Source: Membranipora membranacea
Taxonomy: Eukaryota; Bryozoa; Gymnolaemata; Cheilostomatida; Membraniporidae
Direction of reading: 5' to 3'
DNA length: 64,000 nucleotides
Assembly (NCBI GenBank): GCA_914767715.1
Contig: OU612070.1
Span: forward strand, 17,069,501-17,133,500
Both the position numbers and the translations under genes were made by a program. Positions within the stretch are counted from its first letter, which is position 1, and each line of letters begins with the position of its first letter. This document shows, one piece after another, positions 51,001-60,169 of this stretch. Below the pieces are notes generated by a model that was not told the origin of the DNA, did not search any database, and worked only from the letters and a program-made list of their open reading frames with translations.

Positions 51001-52200
51001 TTTTGTATCATCATGGCGCATTGGTTAAGGTTAGCAGATGGAGGGGGTTTTCTTCATTCCTCGATGTACCTTTCTCTTTGTATAGATACTGCATCTCAAT
51101 AGTCCAGATACAGATGATCTCAACCAAATGGCTGGAACAAAATAATTGATGCAAAGTAAACATTGGTGCTTTTTAATGTTTTTACACCGTTTCGAACTTG
51201 CAACTCTCATACTGAGAAGCTCGAATCTTAACCACTACACCACCCTGCCTGTCAAGATTATCTTCCTTGCTTCCTAGCTAGAGGAAGGCCACAAGTGTAA
51301 GTTTTATCGGTTCAAAAAAAACTCATCTTGGAATTCAACACAATCAGAAATCAGTGGCCAGATAAATTACATAGGAGTAATATAAACGCCTAGAACAATC
51401 TGAACATCTTATTATTGTCAGTTTTTAATCATGGTAATGGTGTGAGATATTGATATTATATATAATTACATGAATCTTGAAGACAATAAGCTCCACAAAC
51501 ATGCATACTACATAGAAAAAAAAAGTTTATGAATTCGATATTCATGAGCATACTGTAATTTTTTATAATTGAGGGAATACCGGAGCATTTCTACATGGTG
51601 CTTTGTACTCGCCACCTGGAAAATTAATGCCGCTTACATGCCATAATAACAGCTCAGTGTTGGCGTATAACAGTGTAATCGCTTATCCTATCTAGGTATT
51701 ATCCTACGCTAAATTCTGTCGCATCCCCCTCCCCCTCCCCCTTGGGCAAGAGGAAACCACGTACTGTAATTTAGCTTCTTAATAGATCAAACACACGCTA
51801 ACACCTTACCTCTGATGACAGTTGCAAATTGAAACAGATTTTTTAGGGCACACTTATACAAAGGTCTATATTCTGAATCAGTGCTACTCTTTTAGCAGAA
51901 AATCATACAGTATGCCAAAAATTAAGACCGAAAGATTTTTACATAGTTTATTACATACCAATGTCAAAGTTTTAAATGATATCCCATTATAATCACAGTG
52001 CCTTTTTAAACAATTGTAAACTGTCTTTGACGGATTTACCAATTATCTGCTATCTTTGCTTCTTTTCCTGTTAGCCGAGCATCGATAGAATTACTAAAAA
52101 ACTGAGCAATACCCCAACCCACCTTGTAAGCAGCAGCACCTTCTCTAAGGTTATTTAATTTTGATGCATCAACGTTGATGTTATAATTAACTCTCTCCAT
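30047..52200 (-). CDS. DEG/ENaC channel with inserted CCP and pentraxin modules
   Basis: Minus-strand exons: 52123-52200, 50421-50588, 49421-49703, 47434-47569, 45835-45974, 43473-43632, 42835-42938, 42178-42357, 40030-40196 or 38928-39088, 37813-37954, 37140-37328, 34892-35202, 34253-34405, 33779-33931, one of 33028-33232 / 32633-32837 / 31989-32193, 31231-31426, 30702-30793 and 30047-30363. One path gives 3174 nt, or 1057 aa. The cytosolic N-terminus has a Pro-rich patch and the gating motif TTAHGVSRV before TM1 (about 165-190). Then come FPSVTFCNFN, a Thr-rich linker, a Sushi/CCP module (about 288-355) and a pentraxin/LamG-like module (about 357-580, ending GGQLANVNMWSRII). The classic ectodomain follows (FGAYGNCYTFN, VHAPYEVP, CKPYYFPG, CDCPIAC). 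TM2 carries GGQLGLFIGCS, where G-C-S is the G-x-S selectivity triplet. The inserts make it nearly twice the usual size. It should be a plasma-membrane cation channel; its stimulus is unknown. Confidence 0.94.
31024..31060. repeat. Hairpin family member (CATAGACA...TGTCTATG)
   Basis: GAATTCATAGACA and TGTCTATGGCTTGATTC form arms around AAACACA. A second member lies at 58428-58470 with nearly the same core, 27 kb away. Confidence 0.65.
31989..32193 (-). other. Alternative exon 15C of the channel gene
   Basis: 205 nt, same phases, with acceptor CTCACAG and donor GTAAGA. It encodes YAPWGKCDPARK, NYTVDACGIEC, CQCKPYYFPGD and LQDCAFIEI. It is nearest to the downstream constant exon at 31231-31426. 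Confidence 0.9.
32633..32837 (-). other. Alternative exon 15B of the channel gene
   Basis: 205 nt, same phases, with acceptor CTGTAG and donor GTAAAT. It encodes YAPWGKCDPEKK, NYTFGGCKIEC, CGCKPYHFPGD and LVDCAFLSI. The cysteine pattern is the same as in 15A and 15C. Confidence 0.9.
33028..33232 (-). other. Alternative exon 15A of the channel gene
   Basis: 205 nt, phase 0 in and phase 1 out, with acceptor TTTCTAG and donor GTAATT. It encodes 68 residues with EEPWGRC, an NYT sequon, GGCALEC, CYCKPYYFPG and LVDCAYGEI. Homologous to the exons at 32633 and 31989. Confidence 0.9.
33392..33703. mobile_element. Long foldback element, ~145-nt arms
   Basis: The left end AATAGGTAAATTCGCGCCCT returns as its complement at the right end. 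In between, AATCCCATTTTCATGGGG, TCCAACTTGAATTCAAGTTG and ATTACCAAT each have matching complements in reversed order, leaving a loop of about 25-30 bases. It has no reading frame and is MITE-like. It lies in the channel intron between exon 33779-33931 and alternative exon 15A, so the unspliced RNA could fold into a long double-stranded stem. Confidence 0.9.
36538..36585. repeat. Hairpin with perfect 19-bp arms
   Basis: CAACACCTGATTGGCTGAT and ATCAGCCAATCAGGTGTTG are exact complements with a 10-bp loop, in a channel intron. Confidence 0.8.
37349..37395 (+). repeat. TA-rich microsatellite
   Basis: Interrupted (TA)n, just upstream in transcript sense of channel exon 37140-37328. Confidence 0.8.
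38350..38512. repeat. Imperfect inverted repeat in channel intron
   Basis: TGCTCCCTCTGTG near 38381 and CACAGAGGGAAC near 38467 pair, with weaker pairing on both sides (ACAGCACTAGAA with CTAGTTCAGCACC, several mismatches). It may be an old foldback element. Confidence 0.4.
38928..39088 (-). other. Alternative exon 9b in the pentraxin module
   Basis: 161 nt, phase 1 in and phase 0 out, with acceptor TTCCAG and donor ACT|GTAAGT. It encodes QYDHSFPYTSHYFTVQEDSG near its end, in register with SYDQWNPFCLQYSS of exon 9a. Read directly after 9a it gives an early stop, so it must replace 9a. Confidence 0.68.
40030..40196 (-). other. Alternative exon 9a in the pentraxin module
   Basis: 167 nt, phase 1 in and phase 0 out. 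It encodes SYDQWNPFCLQYSS near its end, which fits the WHHLCVTWSS strand of pentraxins. It pairs with the exon at 38928-39088, which has the same phases. Confidence 0.8.
46000..46214 (+). repeat. Direct duplication, ~104-bp unit x2 (period 111)
   Basis: Two nearly identical copies begin at 46000 and 46111 (TTAAAAATTTTAATTATTTG...) and end GAGCGATGAATGCTCC plus AAGCAT or GAGCAT. Each copy ends in a small hairpin, GGAGC...GCTCC. The array ends 26 bp upstream of channel exon 45835-45974 in transcript sense, so it surrounds its branch-point region. Confidence 0.92.
47932..47959. repeat. Perfect 28-bp palindrome
   Basis: CAGAGACTATAGAT is followed at once by its exact complement ATCTATAGTCTCTG, without a loop, in a channel intron. 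Confidence 0.85.
51181..51252 (-). mobile_element. tRNA-like sequence, SINE head or tRNA relic
   Basis: On the minus strand GGGTGGTGTAGTGGTTAAGA resembles an A-box region, and about 35 nt later GCAAGTTCGAAACGG resembles a B box (GTTCGAAAC). The intervening CTTCTCAGTATGAGAG could form an anticodon-arm hairpin. No acceptor stem closes and I found no flanking duplication, so a SINE head is likelier than a working tRNA gene. It lies in the first part of the channel gene's intron. Confidence 0.45.
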
Positions 52201-54985
52201 TATGAGATCAGTCCGATTTTTTGTTGATTACTTAAATTTGAACAAAAGAAGTTTGACAAAATTAAACATAAGTGTGTTTGTTTACAAATAATTTCATTGA
52301 CAGCGTCTAAATATGACTTCTAAAGACAGGCAGGTGAGAGCGAGTGCGATGTCTATATTATGTTGCTCGCTGGCTGCTCACAATTATAGAATTGTTCACA
52401 CAATAAGTTAGATATTCTGTGCAATGTAACTAAATACAATAATACAAGTGAGATTCATAATAAATGTTATTGATGAAAAGAATAGCGAGAGTCTGGTGAT
52501 CAATTCTAATTTGAATTTCTAATTCTCATTAAAAACGTATGAGTATTTTGTTTGCAAATGAAAGACTTTCCAATCCCTGTGGTTCATAGGTAGAATAATC
52601 GTTAGTTTTACAAGCTAGAGGTGCAGAATCTCTATTATATCAGTGGATTGAAAGTGATGTTTGTCAAGTGACTCTGAATCTGTGATCGAGTGCTCTTGCA
52701 CCTGCATCAATTATGAAAATTATCACTGCAAGTGTTTGGCAAGTTGATGACAATGTACCTAGAAAAATCCATTCATATTATGGCTTTCAAACAAAAACTC
52801 AAGCCTGTTGTTAGTCAAGCCTGTTGTTAGTCATCATGGTGTGGATTGGTGATGTCATAATCACAACAATAATCCAATGGAGTAGTTTAGGCAATCTCAA
52901 AAAGGATATAGTTTTCAAATGTATCCCAAAATGCAATAATCTGGAATTCCCAGGGAGAACATAGCTTCATAAAATATATACGAGCATTGGCTTTCTCCAG
53001 AGCTGTTGAAAGACCAAGTTTCTTTGTTCGGAGGTTTGTCATCTGCCCACCCTATTTGCTGGACATATTTACATAAAAAATTCTGAGTAATAGTTACAGA
53101 GTTATTTGAGATGGTGTTGAATAAATGGAACATAATGGGGAGAAGAATGGGTAAGGGAAAGATGCGCATGTCTTTATTTAACAGCTTCATCTATTTCAAT
53201 ATCCTACTTATTCTCTGATGTTGTGTTTTATTATTTTATTGGATTTCGTGCATCGTGCCTCAAGGCTTTATCACTCTGGCAACACACACCCTATTGGCTT
53301 TGAGTCTTCTGCTGTTGTCTTTATGATTTCATTCAACCAAAATCCTTGATGCTTTTAAAGATCGCTTCTTCCAAATTATTTGGTTGGTACCTTGAAAATT
53401 TCCTTCCCATGAAAATATTTCTTATACAACGATGAGGTCACACCGAATTGAACGCATACCATGGGAGACCGCTGACCGTGGGAGTTGACTTAGCAGCACT
53501 GGATGACCTAACACAGCACAATGCATCAAATCGCTTCAACCGAGGGGGCGGCATAAAAAACACGTTCTCCTTTATATTATCTGAATCGGCATAGTATCGA
53601 GCCGCGAATTATTATGACTGATATCCCATAAAGTCAGCTGCCCAAGGTATTCTTTGTTTTCACAGTGCTGCTATCAAGTGCAGTTGAAAAAGCGACCTTG
53701 TCATCATGCTAACCAGCAGTGAAGGATGAAATTTGGTTCTGTAGCAAAAAAGACTGAAGACACTCATATTAGTCTGATGGGCACCTTACACTATTTCTAA
53801 CGCAACAATTGATATGAATTTATGGATCAGTGGTAAAATACATAGCATGGCTATTTGAAGAGATATGCCATCAGTATAGTACTTGGTGTCAGGATTTAAA
53901 TAAAGCTAAAAATCTGGAAGCTTTTAGTTTTGCAATGATCGACGGCCCAGTCACATGACGTGATATTATGTGATGGTCACTTGACGCTATTTCTAACACA
54001 GCCCATAGACTTATTATCAACAAGTCATTGTTTTTCTAGTCGATGCAACCCGGGAATTATTGCTTGATGGGACTGAATTAAGTATTACACTTGTTGGTTT
54101 GGCTCTGAACACCATTGAGTTTTCACATGCTAAATGGTAGATGCTTAGTCATGCTTGTAGCAGTTTGCACCATAATGATGGATAAAAATAATTAATTTTG
54201 TTAATTTCATTACCTCTGCAGGTTCAATCATGGTGTGAGAAAATAGGTGAGTTAGTTCAGAGATTAAGTTCTTAACTCAGACAGTCAAAGTCTCATAACA
54301 CTTTTGATGATGTATTGCAACAAGACCTCTCTTGTATAATTAGGAGCTCCACTTACATCACATTTTTGTTTTTGCTTTGATCTATAGGGCCTGTCTGAGG
54401 TGGATGCTAAATTTGACAGCGAGACCCCAGAAAGAATGGCAGCAATCAGTTTTGGACTCAAACAATTGAGATCCTATTTCCTTTGGAAATTGGTTAAGAA
54501 TGACAATGCACTCCTACTAGATTGTTCACATTGTTCATGCAAATGCAACAAACACTTAGCCAACTTTGGCAAGCTCACTTGTGGCATCAAACCCACGCTC
54601 TTCTCTTGTTCATTAAATTGTCCCATTAACCTGACATAAGATGTATGAAAAATGCTTTAAATTTTGGAAATTCCAAGTAGAGGAAATGGATAGAGTGAAC
54701 TCTTAATTTTTGGAAGCCGTTAATTTCCCGCTGACGCCTCAGTGTTTGTTTGATTGCCAGAGCTATTTATGTTGGATGTGATAGCGGCTTCCACTACCAG
54801 CCTGATAAAAAGTGTGGGCAGTTGGTGTAAGAGTTTAATGGAGGACTAAAACCGAAGGGCATTTCTGGGCTCCAATTTGAGCATTCTTGGTGGTCCATTA
54901 GCGTATTTTAGGCACACCACTGGCGGAAGAGGTTACAAGATACAAAATACCAATACCCTAGAAAGGAGTTGTTACACCTCCCTAT

Positions 54986-55034
54986 CCTTGTCACGCGGCT
55001 AACTTTTGGTTTGGGGAGTAGCCGCGTGACAAGG
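54986..55034. repeat. Hairpin CCTTGTCACGCGGCTA, family member 1
   Basis: Exact 16-bp complementary arms (54986-55001 and 55019-55034). A relative with diverged arms lies at 62229-62280. Confidence 0.75.
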
Positions 55035-58000
55035 CTAAGACCTCCTAGTTCAGGCGACTAGGATACACATCTTACAGTTCCTGCTGAGGACAAGGTCTTG
55101 TATTGGCATCAGCCTGGGTTCCCTTCGAACTCCATTGATATTTGTCATGGAATTATGATTTGAAATGGTCGATTAACTCAAAATTATAAATAATGTTATA
55201 TTATATTATCATACCTGATATATTATGCAATCAATTTACTTGGACTGGCAAACTATCAGCAGCAAATTTTTAATGCCCATTCAAACTCCTCTTTGAATAA
55301 GTTATCATACAAAATATGGCCCAGCTCCCTCTCCCAGTGATGGATGTATCACGCCTTGAACAAGTGATAGATATTCATGTGACCCTTTTAGACATACCGC
55401 TGTTCTAACCCGCTGCCAACTTTCTCTGAATGCTAAGCCGATTATCTATCGATGAAATAAATAAATAAAATTCTACACACCTCCGAATATATGTTCTCTG
55501 TGGCGCGCTCTTCATGCTCACCCAATCTGGTGTGTATAAAAATGTCTTCAGGACGTTTCCGATAAGGCAGCAGACATTTAAATAAAGCACTAGTGCTCAA
55601 TAAATTTCCGTGGATATAATCCATAGTTTTTGTCGTCCTTTTTCAAAACAAATTTCAGTTGTTGCCTCAGACAATGAGGTTCGTATTTATCCAGTTTTTG
55701 TCGAGTAAAAGTAGATTGAGTTCTTCTTCCAACTGGAATGCGAGTGATTGTTATCCAGGTGCCGTATGGGTCGTATGTATGATGATTGTCCAAAAAAATA
55801 TCCAATGTGACACTGGCAGTATAATAGTTGGTATGCAGTTATATCATTTAAATGCGGCACTAGCTTGAAACTGAGAATCCCCTAACCACAATTACCCATA
55901 ATGTGTTTACCTCTCTTTAGATCTGACAACAAATGATAGGTTGACTGAAATGGTTAGGTAATTATCTTCGGTACTTGTAGATCCCTAACTAGCAAAAGAA
56001 AACTAAACTTGGTAAAAAATGGAATTCACCTAGTCTTGGTTTAATTGCATTTTAGAATTTATTAATCTCATATTAGTGGTCATGTTTACTGGCCATTTTG
56101 ACAGTCAGAGCCTCCTAAATTATCATGTAGAGTCACAGTTAGCAGTGATATCTCATTTTTGTGGTAAATATTACTATTTTAAACAAGGCATTATATGCAA
56201 GATTACTCTGGTATTTGTTTTTTACCATAGACTGATAAGTCTTAGGCCCCCTCGTGTATTGTGTCGAATGAAATACCATCACCTATAATTTCTGGCAAAA
56301 TTCTCCCTCTTGAATTCTGAAAGCTGGCAGTCAGTCTTGTTTTCAGCAGAATAAACAGAAAGATAATATAAAGACCTTGTTCGAAGCGGTCGTTGGATTT
56401 TGTTCAAGATCCTAAAAATTTTGAAATCTGTAAAGCTTAACTTGATTTATCTGATCTAAAGCATACATTGCTCTCACCCAGAATCTAAAAAGGGGTTAAA
56501 CCATATTATGTGGCACAAAGCCTGCTGCAATTAATCTCGAAAATGGTCTTAATCTCCACCACAAAACTTTACTCAATTATTGTCATGTGACATAGGAAGA
56601 GGGTCTTTTCGTCATATTGAGGAGAAGAGGCTATACATGATTGGATTATTTAACCGGAGCTTACGACTTTAATATTAAAAATAACTTTGATTTGAAAAAT
56701 TAAATCGGATCTTCTCTGCAACCGGTCAATAACCGGTTGGCTAAATTCAACGTTGTTATGGCCATTAAATTGCTTCAACATTCTAGCATAGAAAAAACAA
56801 GTTCTTTGATCCATGAAAACAAAATTATCGTATTATCCCTTTTCTCTGCTCTGTACGGCCATCAGTAGACTTTCAATTCGATATTCAAGTCTATAATCAG
56901 CGAGAGTTTGTTCATTTATCTAAAGTCACAAACCAAAATTTTGTCATAACAGTCCATCGGAAAAGCCGATAAAATCGTTACGTCTCCGTTCTCTTGACCA
57001 TCTTTTGGGAGGTTGTTAAGGATGACTTTTCTTGGTGGCTATAGAAACAAACGGTTTGATTTTAGGGTCATCATATGCAATTAAGGTCCTTAATGTTTAC
57101 TGAAGGGGATATATATCTTATTTGAATGGAATGCTACTACCAGTACCAGCTATCCCGGCACAGTTTGTGTGCTAAATCCAATTTAGTGCAGTAAAACATT
57201 TAATAATTATTGGGAGTTGTTTACCCATAAAAACAGTAAATCCTGAGTTTTGACTGAAGACAACAATTATATAATGGCCTATAATGGGCCTTTCACCTTC
57301 ACATATGATTGTTTATCTAAGAGGAATCGTGATATCGGATATGAGAGATAAATAGTAGAGTTGTAAATATGGACAAACATATCCAGTCCTATTTAACCTG
57401 GTAGACCTATGTAATGCCAAAACACAGATAATTCATTGATCTGAAGGCATGCTCCTGAAATTATGTATGAACCGGGCAGTCTCCTCAAGAAAATTTCCAG
57501 CTCTTTCACGCCAGCCTCTTGTCTATCTTTCCACCAGGGCATTGATGACACATATATAGAGCCCTAAACAAAACAGCTGGCATCGAGTTAGTTTGGGAAA
57601 TCAGTAAAATGATCGATCACTATTATAAAATCAATTTCTAATAATCCTATCAATCGATTACAGAATAAATTTAAGCTTTTTATTTATTGCCCCATAGGAC
57701 AAAATTTTCCATCCAAAGTTTATATCAGAGTGTTTCCATGGTGAGATGGGATCCTAAGTCACTGTGTTCACATTCCAAAACACACATCAGCTAAAATGGT
57801 TTACCGCAAAAACTCAAACCAATTACCTTATAGCCAGAAATTGCTGTACCTATATAGCAATCATTGGATAATCTTAACAATCCCAATTGTACTGAACATA
57901 TAAAAAATATCAAACTAAATCGATGTAGATTGTAGACAATTTTATGTCTGTCTTTCTCGGCCACTGCATTACGAGCAAAAAAGGTACAGCTCGCCAAAAG

Positions 58001-58427
58001 AGTAAACCCCCCCTGTTTATGACAAAACAGAGGGTGGGATGCCCCTAAAGAGGGACGCAAGTTGCCCGGAGTCCTCGTACTGAGAGTGTGATACATCCTA
58101 GTAAACTGGAATGCATCCTAGAGGTGAGGCCATGGTGGACCTCCTAATCGTGAGTGTGCAGCAAGCTGCCAGAAACTGAAACAGGCACTAATCAGCCATT
58201 GGCCATGACACTTTGATCTTAGCCAATAGGCCGAGAAAGAGTAAACCCACGATATCCTGAACGGTAGAGGTTCATGTTCAGACACCACAGGTTGTTAAGA
58301 TGTATAAGTGATTCACAACAAATGGTATTGCGTAGTTCATATTAGAAAACAACAGATATATTTGAAATGCTATGACTAAACTATTTTCAAGTTATCAGAA
58401 ATTTCCCAAGGTGCACTGTCTATGAAT

Positions 58428-58470
58428 GATGAATCCATAGACAAACACATGTCTATGGATGAATCGTTGA
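58428..58470. repeat. Hairpin family member (CATAGACA...TGTCTATG)
   Basis: GATGAATCCATAGACA pairs with TGTCTATGGATGAATC around AACACA. Its core matches the hairpin at 31024-31060. Confidence 0.7.
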
Positions 58471-58544
58471 ATTGCATGGGCATGAGAGACCACTCTATCC
58501 TCTGTAACTTATTGATAGCAAGTGGAATAAAAAGATCTGTCTAC

Positions 58545-58780
58545 CTGAGATTGCTTGTAGAAGACTATTAGAGACGTAACACTCAGTTCCTCTGTAGTTG
58601 AAGCAAGTGAACACAAGTAGCGTGTCGGACAAGCTGTCGCGCAATCAAGTTTGCAATTCTTCTAAGATTATTTACATCAGCGCATTTACCTTTGCTGACC
58701 CAACCAAGTGGCAGCGCAAAACTATTCTGATGGTAGAAGAAAGAGTTCATACATAAAAAGATCACTGTAAGTGTATTCAT
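58545..58780 (-). pseudogene. Disrupted secreted PAN-like exon (possible)
   Basis: ATG at 58780 opens a signal-peptide-like start (MNTLTVIFLCMNSFF). The same frame runs 65 codons to a stop near 58583. In the two other frames of the same stretch a PAN/apple pattern appears in pieces: DCATACPTRYLCS, then FNYRGTECYVSN. A donor-like CTCAG|GTAGAC follows at 58545. This looks like an exon of a secreted PAN-domain protein broken by small indels. It could also be chance, since no upstream or downstream exon was found. Confidence 0.3.
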
Positions 58781-60169
58781 GTCACATCACAGATGCTGTT
58801 GTTTGCTCAAAGTTGAAGCCACACATGACTGTCACTGAAATTCTCCTGAGAGGAGGTAAGATAAACAGAAAGTGTTTCTAAAAAGGAAACCAAACCCTCT
58901 GTCATACATTACCCAGGGGAGATAAAAAGACATAGCAGCATAGTTAACAGCGCTGTCACTGGATTCAACATGACATCCGTATATAATAATAAGTCATCGG
59001 GATGTTATGGTCAATATGCAGTCAGTACATTGTCCAAACCAATTTTATCAATTTTATAACAGGGCCAAGAAGACCACCCATTAATGATTAAAAAGAATTT
59101 GACCATGTGAAGCTATGAAATAAAGGGCGTTTTGTATTTCGATGTTGAATTTCTTTCCGGCTTGGTTGTATTTTTTGCTACCACCCGCAAGATATGTAAT
59201 TTCCTTTGGGAGCAAACACAAAACAAAAACTTCTACTTTTGCACTCACATGAAAACTTTTGACCTCAATGTACTGATGTTCTCATGAGAAGGCAAAACAA
59301 ACGTCTGAGAAAATTAGCCCACATGAAAAGTAGTTAGTAGATTTTGTGCAAGTTACGGCACTACTATAACAAGATAATGAATGGAAAGGGATGTACAACA
59401 TTTTATTTCAAATTTCACTGGTTATCGAAAATGTAACAAAATATCTCGCATCTGATCTAGATCAGTAGTGATCTGCAAGGCTGGAAAGTATTTACCATTT
59501 CTTAGTATGTGCAAAATGTGATAAAAACCCTTCACAAAATGCAGGAGGCAAGTATCTGGCTTTATATACTACTGCCAGAGTATCACATTGGACATACTAA
59601 ACATTGATTTGTTAAAATACATGGAACATCGAATAGAACAGAACTGTACATTGTAGATACAGAATGTGAAACATTCAATAGATTAGACAGTATACTGTAA
59701 AACAATTAGTTAATAGAAAGATCAACATCATTAATTAAAATATCCAGTTAACAAAGTTGGCTAAGATCAATTGCACAATTCCTGTTCAGATTTTCAAACA
59801 GCTTCCACTACTGGCCACATATTAACACAAAATGTAGGTCAAGTAAGTCTCTGGGACTTGACTGGTTTAATGCCGTTACAGTTGGTGTCACGCCATTACT
59901 ATTTGCTGGTATAGCATTAGTCCATGCCCCTCAGGCTCTTGCCCTTGTCCGACGGTCCCCCGGCCAGAGTAGAGCAGAGGGTCAGTGATTCCTGAACGCC
60001 AGCACACTTAGCGACAAGTATCATAAAGCAACAACAGCATTGATGCAATCATATACATAAATAACAGCAACAATCAGCGTTATGACATAGTCAGGCTAGT
60101 ATTGTGAGAGAGTATAACTCCTGTGGCCTCAGTAGGTATGCCAATAATATATATGTAAGATCGTCTGTC
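58781..60169. other. Stretch downstream of the P450 gene
   Basis: It should hold the P450 3' untranslated region. No exon, repeat array or RNA gene is apparent. Confidence 0.45.

Larger units (their letters stand above)
52201..58544. other. Mostly gene-free stretch upstream of the channel gene
   Basis: Its left end must hold the promoter and 5' untranslated region of the channel gene. No exon chain with consistent phases was found. It contains a hairpin at 54986-55034, a possible decayed P450-like fragment at 55398-55589 and a hairpin at 58428-58470. Confidence 0.5.

Noticed and set aside
54222-54639. Possible plus-strand exons (GLSEVDAKFDSETPERMAA preceded by VQSWCEKIG)
   Set aside because: The donor after the first piece leaves one base, and the acceptor of the second then gives a frame with an immediate stop. 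No further exon was found.
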